Source: Macrosteles quadrilineatus (taxonomy: Eukaryota > Arthropoda > Insecta > Hemiptera > Cicadellidae). From it: DNA of 64,000 nt. The stretch lies in NCBI RefSeq assembly GCF_028750875.1, contig NW_026542598.1:1116001-1180000 (forward strand), given 5' to 3'. The notes under the pieces are model-generated. The model had not been told where the DNA came from. It saw nothing but the letters and a program-made list of their open reading frames with translations, and did no database searches. Shown here one piece after another: positions 56,041-64,000 of the stretch (positions are counted from its first letter, which is position 1; every line of letters begins with the position of its first letter). The position numbers were made by a program, and so were the translations under genes.

Positions 56041-58615
56041 TCTGTATATATTGAATATATGTCTATAAATAAAATAATCATACTGTATCCAATTGTTGTT
56101 ATTTAACCAGTACTCTCTACACAATAGGAACCTTCTAGAACCTATCCCTTTAGTACCCTAATTTACAGGTTGATGCCAAATGAAGCTACCTATATGGAAA
56201 ACCCAATATAAGCCTAGGGGTAGAGACCAGTACCCTCTAGAAGCCTATTATAGGGGGGGGGTTTATTATATGAACCAAATATAATATCAGTATGTTCAGT
56301 CCAGTGTCGTAGATGAGAGAAGAGACTAGATAAGACACATCTTGATAAATCACTTTTCCCAGACACTGGACTGAACATTAGGATTATCCTGTTTGGTTCT
56401 CTGCCCAAGCCTGTAGAGGCTATTTAAGCTGTATTTAAGGGTTGTAGAGGTATTCTGTGGTGTCCCAGACAACTTATAAAGGTTAAACCAGCTGAAGGAT
56501 TAGCTAAAACAGCTTAAATTCAGTAAATACAGCTGAAGAATCAGTTAAAACAGCTTAAATTCAGTAAAAACAGCTGGAGAACTAGTTAAAACAGCTGGAG
56601 AATCAGTTAAAACAGCTTAAATTTAGTTAAAACAGCTAAAGAATAAGTAAAAACAGTTGAATAATTAGTCAAACAGCAGATGGTAAGTATAAGTCTGATT
56701 GATACAGCATATGTTGCAAATGAGACTGTGTTCAAGAGAGTTTCACTACACATCAACTTTTTAACGCTTAAATTATTGTGTATAGAGTATTTTTTGGAAA
56801 ATTACAGTGTGTACACCAGTCTGATGTAGTGTATAGAGTGTATAAGTGTAATCAGATGTAGTTTATCGCCATAGGTTAGAGTATATGGAGTGGTGAGGCA
56901 TACAACAGATTTGAGAGTTGAAACTGACTAAAAAACTCTTTAAAACCTCAATTAATGGATGAGAGATACTTCTAAAGGCTTGAATGTAATATGTATAGCT
57001 CAGAAATCCACTATAGAACATAAATGTGGAGGTAAAACTTCACTGTGCAAGTATTTGCCACTTTAAGAGTAGATTTCTTATGTTAGAGTCAGATATTTAA
57101 TCACTTGCAGGCCAGTATAACAACCTTTAAAGTCATTTCATGGTTAATTGCATCGTCTAACCTCATATAACTATTGTAACCAACATATTGTAGAATATAT
57201 GGTGACAAAACCTTTGGTTTTAATGTTAAATCTATGAACAGGGCCAAAACAGTGCTAAATTCTAGGTTACTCGTAGATTCTTTCCGAGGCATACTGTTTT
57301 GGCCCTATCTCAGTTTTTTATCGACCGAATGTAACCGTTTTGGCTTTAAAAGTTGGGTATTTATAAGGGGGTTTTGAGTATAATACATCCCATCAGTTAA
57401 AATAACTTCATTTATGGCCTACACTGCCAGATAGGCCTGTAAAAATGACAATTTCTCACCGAGTACATACTTATTCACAGTCTAAAGTCTACAGTTGCAA
57501 ATGTTCAACAATGGTAGACTACTGCATTAAATAACTGTTAATTTATCATGATAATTAGTTGATTTTATGTGTTATTCACTTCAAATCCTGTTAGAACCTC
57601 TGGGTTTTGTTGGTATTTATCAATAACAGTTTGAACGCTGGAACTAAGCCTTACGATTGACTACAAAATTGGAAAATTCTACATTTATATCTGATTATTA
57701 CCACTGGTGACAGCTTTTAAAGCTTAGTAAAACTATTTATTTAACATATTTAGACAGTTTAGAAGCCTAGCAAACCAACATAACCTAACAATCTCTGTTT
57801 TTAGTTAGCTCAAATTTCATCACTTGTAGGCTACTAGAGTAACTTTAAACGTTGAAAAACTCATTTTAGAAGGTTTATTAACAACGTTTGAAAGAAATAT
57901 CAGTTAAATTTAAGCCATTAAAGGCCTAAACAGATGAAATAATTGAACCCTAGGAGTAGTGTTATAGGTTGTTGAATTCTATTGAAGAAATCCATTCACT
58001 GTACCTAATTTAAGCCTGAATAGAAATATCATTACTACCTATATATTAGTCAACATTATTTCTTATGAAAACTTATTTTAATATAAATAAAGATAGGGAA
58101 ATTATAGGTAAATCTTCTTCATTTAATATTTTGTCAAGGATAGCAGACAATAACACATAATAATAATAAAACAGCTGTTGTTTCAGTAAACAGTAATTTG
58201 TTAAACATTTATGCTCTTAAAATTTTACAAGTTTTTCACGATAAAAGTGTTTAAATAGTTTATTTTTGTAATATATGAACTGAAGAATTAGATGAGGAAC
58301 TCAATTTACCCATAGTAAGTTTGCAACTCTCAGTAAATTAACAGATTTCAAAGTTTGAAGATTGTCCAAGTTTCATTAACCAAACTTTTTGTGAATTAGT
58401 ATTTTGTTTCTTTTGTTTTGTTTGGTTTTAATACCAAAACATATGGTTCTTATGAAAAGGGTTATAATCAAAAGGATACAAAATTAATAGTAGGCCTAAT
58501 TTGAAATCAAATATAAAATGAAACAAAAAAGTATCATTCCAATATTATTAATGTTTTTATTGCTAAAAATGACCCTGGTTTGTCAAACAAGAGGAAAATT
58601 TCTGAAAAATAAGCA
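56041..58615. other. No gene seen between capsid remnant and R2-like element
   Basis: Contains a 16-nt perfect inverted repeat (TGTTCAGTCCAGTGTC at 56293-56308, complement 56362-56377), a short tandem array at 56480-56680, and otherwise AT-rich sequence. A small frame from 58518 overlaps the R2-like start and has a hydrophobic N-terminus; I do not call it a gene. Confidence 0.4.
56478..56685 (+). repeat. Degenerate 20-bp tandem repeat
   Basis: About nine units of AGTTAAAACAGCTGGAGAAT or AGTAAAAACAGCTTAAATTC. Confidence 0.6.
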
Positions 58616-60708
58616 ATGGATCATCATATCTTTGAAATGGATAGAGTAACATTTAACTATCTTTCCTTTATCTATACACACACAAAATCAAAAACTAAAA
58701 TTCAGCTAAGTAAACTTAAGTACAAAACAAATAAAAAGTACTGGACATTGCTGCTTAAGAATGAATCATTTGAAGCAATACACTTAGTCAACACAATTGT
58801 GCTTCTTATGCTTTTATGTGGTGATATACACCAAAATCCAGGTCCTACAGGAGAAAATATTACAAAAGAACAATGTCCTTTCTGTCTTAAATCATTTACT
58901 AGATTAGAATCACATATTAAAGCCTCACATAAGGACCAAGCATCAACTGACAAATCAAAGGTATCTTTGCAAAATGGGTCTATACAAAAAATCACTTACA
59001 GTTACAGTCAAGAACCTGGCCCTTCATCTACAAATGAATTTGCTGTAGTGATACCTCCTTCGCGTGACCCTAAGTACACCAGACCTTGTTTGAAATATTA
59101 CGATGATAATGATAGTGACTCAGAGTCAGATTTTCACACGTCACTCAAACCTAATAACCAATTGACTGATAACCTTAACAATACAAATAATATAAATGGC
59201 ATGAAAAGCATTGAAAACTTTGCACAAAATACTGACATTGTTCCAAGTAAAAAGAAAAGTATAACATGCCCCCATTGTGGAAAATCGGTAAAAAGTCTAG
59301 TTATTCACATAAGCAGGGCCCATGCAACAGTACATAGAGATAAAATAATTGAAAAATACGTTGATGACTTACAAGAAAAGGTTACCCACAAAGTTGAAAC
59401 CAAATCAAAAGACACTGACTTTCAAAAAATGTTGTGTGATTGGGAAGAAAAATTCGATAAAATAACAGATCTAGATAACATTGAACAGTTGAATCAAAAA
59501 ATGAACGAGTTTACAACATTTTTAGCTTCAGCCGTAAACTATTTGCCTGGACCTAAACACCCTGCAATGAAGTATTACAACTTAAGAAAATCAAACCTAA
59601 GTTTGAATAATGGTAAAACCTATAAAACCTCAAGCAATCCAATGCGAGCTTCAAAAAGAGAAAAGTCTAAAAGAAAAGAAAAATATTTGTACGAAAAAGC
59701 ACAATATCTGTATTATAATCAAAGGCGAAAAGCTTGCAGGATGGTTATGGGATCTGGCGATGTATCTTGTAAGATATCTACAAATGATTTGTACAAGGAG
59801 TTCCACAATCGTTTTGCTAAGCAAAATACATCAGTTAGAGATCACTACGAAAACACACAATCAACTACTTTTAATGAAGAAGAAGACTTTGAAGAAATAA
59901 TTGTCACTGCTGAAGAAATGATGAATGCTATGAAATCAATTGCTGTTGACACTTCTCCTGGAGTAGACAAAGTGTTAATGAGAGTTATAAAATGTAAGAA
60001 AGTGTCGGTTATTTTGGCAAAGATATGTACAATCATGATGCTAAAAGGTTGGGTCCCTGATTGTTTTAAACTTGCAAGAACAGTTTTAATTTACAAAGGA
60101 GGTGACATTAAAGATGCTAAAAACTGGAGACCTATATCTATTTGCTCTGTCTTACGAAGAAGTGTTGAAAGAGTTCTAGATAAAAGACTGAGAGGTCATA
60201 TACGTTTTAACCCAAACCAAAGAGGTTTTACTAGTACACCAGGAACAACAATCAATGTAGAAATAGTGAACTCAATTTTAACAAAAACTAAGACAGAGGA
60301 AAAAGATGTTTCATTGGTTTTTCTAGATATTAACAAAGCTTATGATTGTGTTGGGCACGAACACCTAGTTAAAACGCTAGAATCACATAACATTCCTAGG
60401 AAGTTAAAAACTTTGATAGCAAATCTTCAGTTAGACAACCAAACTATTATTGAAACTGGTGGAAGTAAAACAAAAGCGATTCCCTTCAAACGAGGGTTAC
60501 TACAAGGAGCACCTTTATCCCCTACGCTGTATAATTTGTGCACGGATTTCATTTTAAATGAACTAAGTGAAAAAGAAGTTCAAATGGCTTACGGATACGA
60601 ACTTCTGCCGGATTTAGATAGACTAACCATAATGGGATTTGCTGATGATTTAGTTATTATTGGAAAAGACAAACATAAAGTGTTGCAACCCTTACTTCAA
60701 TGACCATT
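58616..60708 (+). CDS. R2-like retrotransposon ORF, N-terminal and RT part
   Basis: A 695-codon frame. It starts with a hydrophobic segment and a 2A-like motif, LLCGDIHQNPGP (residues 67-77). Two C2H2 zinc fingers follow (C87, C90, H100, H105; C218, C221, H231, H236), then a Ser/Asp-rich linker and a reverse transcriptase. RT has block A FLDINKAYD (Asp 571), block B KRGLLQGAPLSPTLYNL, and catalytic FADD (675-678). Layout follows RLE-type (R2 group) elements, where the fingers bind target DNA and target-primed reverse transcription is done by RT plus endonuclease. The frame ends at TGA 60706-60708 before the thumb, which continues in the next ORF. This may be a mutation or a translational coupling site. 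Confidence 0.85.
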
Positions 60709-62088
60709 AATTTACTTAATTCGATCGGACTAGAAATAAACCCCGACAAATGTCAGTCTATCGTGATTGAAAAAGGACTTCTAGTTGAAAGTAATATCTG
60801 GTTAGATGAAAACTTATTCATAAAAAGTATTTCAGATAGTGAAAACATAAAGTATTTAGGTGTTAACTTTTCCCAAGGGATCGTTTTTAATAAAGAAAGA
60901 ATAATTAAACAATTCAAATCCCAATTAGAAAGACTAACATCGACTACATTAATTTTGTCAAGCCAAAAGTTTAATATAATTAATCAATGTATATGGCCAA
61001 CGTTAATATATCCATTTCAAAATGCTCCACTCCATAAATTACCAGTAGCATTTTTAACTGACTTGGACAAACTGGTTAAAAGTAGTGTTAAAGAAATATT
61101 AAGCTTACCAACTGACACTCCAGATTTTATGTTATATAGCCCAAAAAAATATAAAGGACTTGGATTAATCAAGGCTCAATGGGAAGCATATATTCAACAA
61201 CTTAATTCTATACAAATACTCAGACGGGTTAAAAATTGTTATACAATAAATGAAGACAAATTTAAACGGATAGAAACAATTTGTTTAAAAAAATTACACC
61301 TAGAAGAAATTGATCGTAATCAAACAATAAATACCCAAAAATTAAGAAATGACTTAAGAGAAAAAGAGTTTGAAAATTGGAAAAGCTTAAAACAGAAGGG
61401 TAAAGGTGTTGAACTTTTCAAGGACTATACTCCGGGAAATAAAAGTATTATTAATAAAGAAGGCTTGTCAGAATCTGAGTGGAAAGACAGTATAAAAATG
61501 ATTGCAAATGTGGTGCCAGTGCGTGTTCTCCACGGCAGAAGTCAGGGCAATAACCGCTGCAGGCATGCCTGTGGTGAGATTGAAACCCTTGCACATGCCC
61601 TTGGCTTCTGTCCGTTTGGTGAACTTCTAAGAAACACAAGGCACCACAAAATAAGAAGTATCATAGCAAATGCCTTCCGAAAAAGGTATAATACATGGGA
61701 AGTGCAAGAAGAAGTACACTGTCTTTCTTCTAACGGAAGCACCAGAAGAGTTGATATTTTATTGATTGAAAGAGAAACTAACAAAGGCATAATTCTCGAT
61801 CCTACAATTAGATTTGAAATAAACATAAATCAAGCTAACGAAGTTAATGAAGAAAAGAAAAAAATTTATGATTCTACCTTTGAATATTTCAAGCAAAATT
61901 TTAAAATTTCGAAAATTGAGGTGATTGGATTGTTTATTGGTTCTAGAGGAACATTATCAAAATTTTTTGTGAACTTTTGGAAACAATATGATTTGGACAG
62001 ATCCTTTTTGAAAATTATTATTCATGAAACATTAAGAGGTTCATTGGCCATAATGAGAAATCATCTATATGGCAAACATCAAAATTAA
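60700..62088 (+). CDS. R2-like retrotransposon ORF, thumb and restriction-like endonuclease
   Basis: A 462-codon frame whose ATG overlaps the preceding frame by nine bases, offset by -1. It carries the RT palm end and thumb (INPDKCQSIVI, KYLGVNFSQGI). A zinc-binding C-x3-C...H-x4-C motif follows (C287, C291, about H299, C304, in CRHACGEIETLAHALGFC). The restriction-like endonuclease has VDILLIE (D352) and LDPTIRFE (D367), plus VIGLFIGSRGT near the end. This order is diagnostic of RLE-type non-LTR elements. The 3' UTR has AATAAA at 62189-62194. If the frame offset is a mutation, the element is otherwise nearly intact. Confidence 0.85.
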   Translation: MTINLLNSIGLEINPDKCQSIVIEKGLLVESNIWLDENLFIKSISDSENIKYLGVNFSQGIVFNKERIIKQFKSQLERLTSTTLILSSQKFNIINQCIWPTLIYPFQNAPLHKLPVAFLTDLDKLVKSSVKEILSLPTDTPDFMLYSPKKYKGLGLIKAQWEAYIQQLNSIQILRRVKNCYTINEDKFKRIETICLKKLHLEEIDRNQTINTQKLRNDLREKEFENWKSLKQKGKGVELFKDYTPGNKSIINKEGLSESEWKDSIKMIANVVPVRVLHGRSQGNNRCRHACGEIETLAHALGFCPFGELLRNTRHHKIRSIIANAFRKRYNTWEVQEEVHCLSSNGSTRRVDILLIERETNKGIILDPTIRFEININQANEVNEEKKKIYDSTFEYFKQNFKISKIEVIGLFIGSRGTLSKFFVNFWKQYDLDRSFLKIIIHETLRGSLAIMRNHLYGKHQN

Positions 62089-62094
62089 TCAGTC

Positions 62095-62515
62095 TTATAG
62101 CTGTATAATCCTTCGATATTTTATGTGTACTATTTTTCTGTGTCTTTGGCAACCTTATTTTTTAAGGCAGAGGTATTTATTTTTAACAAATAAATTCTTT
62201 TCTCTCACTCATGGTTGAACACCGTCGTGAAGATAGCGGCTCTTTTCATCGGCGCTTTTTTGGTTTGTAATAGATGTGGGTTGGTACTCCTGCGGACGCC
62301 ACAAACGTGTTTTGCAGGGATATCGGAAACATAATTCAATGACAATACGGTGCGAAATGATGTTTTTATATTTATATAATGTCAATTATACATTGATAAA
62401 ACGTGTATACAAGTTAAAACTAATTAATTGACGTATTTTAAAAGGCATATTTGAGACCGTAGTGTACATTATACGTAGCTATGGCTTAACATAACGCGAT
62501 CAATTAAAACTCCGA
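62095..62515 (+). other. 3' flank of the R2-like element
   Basis: Possible 3' UTR to about 62200 with AATAAA. No poly(A) or target duplication identified. Confidence 0.35.
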
Positions 62516-63290
62516 ACATAAAAAGTGCATAATCTTTTTTCCCAAGCCCATCACATCAACTTTGAGCTATTCTAATGGTAATATACAATGTGTAGAATAC
62601 TCAGTATAAATATGATTGAGGCAGTCCAGTGAATTACGAAGCTATAAGGCAAAATGTATATGGTTGATAGTAACTCGTATCAGGAAAAAGTGCACAATCT
62701 TTTTCCTAAGCCCATCACATCAACTTTGATGTATTCTAATGGTAATATACAATGTGTAGAATAGTCAGTATAAATATGATTGCGGCAGTCCAGTAAATAA
62801 CGAAGTTATATGGCAAAATGTATATGGTTGATAGGAACTCGCATCAGGAAAAGTGCACAATCTTTTTCCTGAGCCCATCACATCAACTTTGAGGTATTAT
62901 AATGGTAATATACAATGTGTAGAATAGTCAGTATAAATATGATTGCGGCAGTCCAGTAAATTACGAAGTTATATGGCAAAATGTATATGGTTGATAGGAA
63001 CTCGCATCAGGAAAAGTGCACAATCTTTTTCCTAAGCCCATCACATCAACTTTGAGGTATTCTAATGTTAATATACAATGTGTAGAATAATCAGTATGAG
63101 TGTGATTGAGGCAGTCCCCTAAATTACGAAGTTATATGGCAAAATGTATATGGTTGATAGGAACTTGCAACAAATAAGAATGCATTATATTTTTTCTATG
63201 CACATCACAACAACTTTGAGCTATTCCAATTGTAAAATACATCGTAGTATATAATATTTATGAATATGATTGAGGCAAACAAGTCAATTA
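62515..63290 (+). repeat. Tandem repeat, about 165-bp unit, five copies
   Basis: Units begin near 62519, 62686, 62850, 63014 and 63166 and share CCCATCACATCAACTTTGA, GGTAATATACAATGTGTAGA and GGCAAAATGTATATGGTTGA. The middle three are most alike; the outer two are degenerate. Confidence 0.85.
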
Positions 63291-63844
63291 TCTGTGAAGA
63301 AATCTGAGGTATAACCTGAGGAGAGGTAACCTTAACGAAAGGGAAACAAAATGAAACTGCTTTTTCAAAAAGATAAAAATTAAAATAAGCTATTTTATTT
63401 ACTTTATAAACATATCGTGTATGAAAATAATCTATTTACACAACCTTAAACTATAAACGTAAGCAAAACATGTTGGAAAACATAAAGATAAAAAACAACT
63501 TACTAGAATAATATCTAATTTGTTCCATTATACTGTAATGTTTTACCGAAACTCTGATACATGATTCCTCTGGATCAAATAATTTTATTTTTAGTTTTAG
63601 ATTTTAGTCTAGGTGTCCGAATTTATTGTGCCGATTAGCTTATAGACTTTTCATCCTATAGTAAAACGATTTTTTATGTTTGTTTCAAGACGTTAGTGTC
63701 ACTGTACGCTTAAGTCGACAATGTATTATTTTATTTTTCTGTGTGAGTTTTATGAGTAGCGCTTTACTGTTCCACTGTATTACAATTGTTAGATCATTTT
63801 ATTTGCTTAATCAATGTTTTAAGTAGTATAACTGAAGTAACAAG

Positions 63845-64000
63845 ATACCCCAGCCACAGAAAACCAGCGGAATAAGTGAATTTCTATTTGCTCGATTGGA
63901 TTTTCTTAAAAATATCTCCTTAAATAGTCATGTTTATTCCAGAGTTAAATAATAACCTAAGTTTAATGAGTTATCACGCGTGTTGCTACAACGAAGGGTA
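63845..64000 (+). repeat. Solo MITE of the TACCC family, at window edge
   Basis: Starts TACCCCAGCCACAGAAAACC and its inverted end GTTGCTACAACGAAGGGTA is the last sequence in the window. 63640-63840, before it, resembles 10220-10440. Confidence 0.55.

Noticed and set aside
58518..58660. Small frame with signal-peptide-like start overlapping the R2-like ORF
   Set aside because: Short, in a different frame, and ends within the main ORF; no independent support.

Overview
This is eukaryotic, AT-rich, intron-bearing and very repeat-dense DNA. It is most likely an arthropod nuclear genome. A hemipteran-like insect is my best guess, because of the R2-like element type, the jockey/CR1-like elements, Penelope elements and an endogenous densovirus capsid remnant. 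That assignment is inference; no rRNA or mitochondrial marker is present.

Host gene. The backbone is one gene on the + strand, NDC80/HEC1 (outer kinetochore), spanning about 17.17-54.2 kb. I assembled it exon by exon from AG/GT junctions and reading phase. Nineteen exons (one a duplicate copy) join without a break into a 748-codon frame ending at TGA 53963-53965, with AATAAA at 54194. Exons 1-4 encode the basic N-terminal tail, 4-6 the calponin-homology domain, and 7-13 the coiled coil. Exons 14-18 encode a lysine-rich tail with an AT-hook-like RGRGRPKK motif, unlike a usual Ndc80 C-terminus. The gene has been altered by a 45-bp in-frame duplication in exon 1, a segmental duplication that copied exon 11 as exon 13, and a 1,782-bp near-perfect tandem duplication that copied exon 14.

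Layout. 1-17 kb: non-coding and mobile DNA (three jockey/CR1-like RT fragments with microsatellite 3' tails, a recurrent MITE-plus-600-bp composite repeat, Helitron ends, a mariner-type TIR element, and a possible orphan exon at 10.74 kb). 17-54 kb: NDC80, whose introns hold Helitrons, another RT, a 2.17-kb inverted-terminus element with a 30-bp minisatellite, a hAT element with perfect 8-bp target duplication, Penelope fragments (one a 1.5-kb palindrome nested in a non-LTR element), a gypsy integrase fragment, a fold-back mariner, a broken PWWP/Ulp1-protease/SGNH-hydrolase element, and a 55-bp minisatellite split by a TAA-flanked TIR element. 54.4-56.0 kb: an inverted repeat carrying a hammerhead-like core, then a broken densovirus capsid gene. 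56-58.6 kb: no gene seen. 58.6-62.1 kb: a nearly complete R2-like (restriction-like-endonuclease) retrotransposon with two zinc fingers and a 2A-like motif. 62.5-63.3 kb: about 165-bp tandem repeats.

Apart from NDC80, every recognisable coding segment belongs to a mobile element or virus-derived sequence, most of them truncated or frame-broken.
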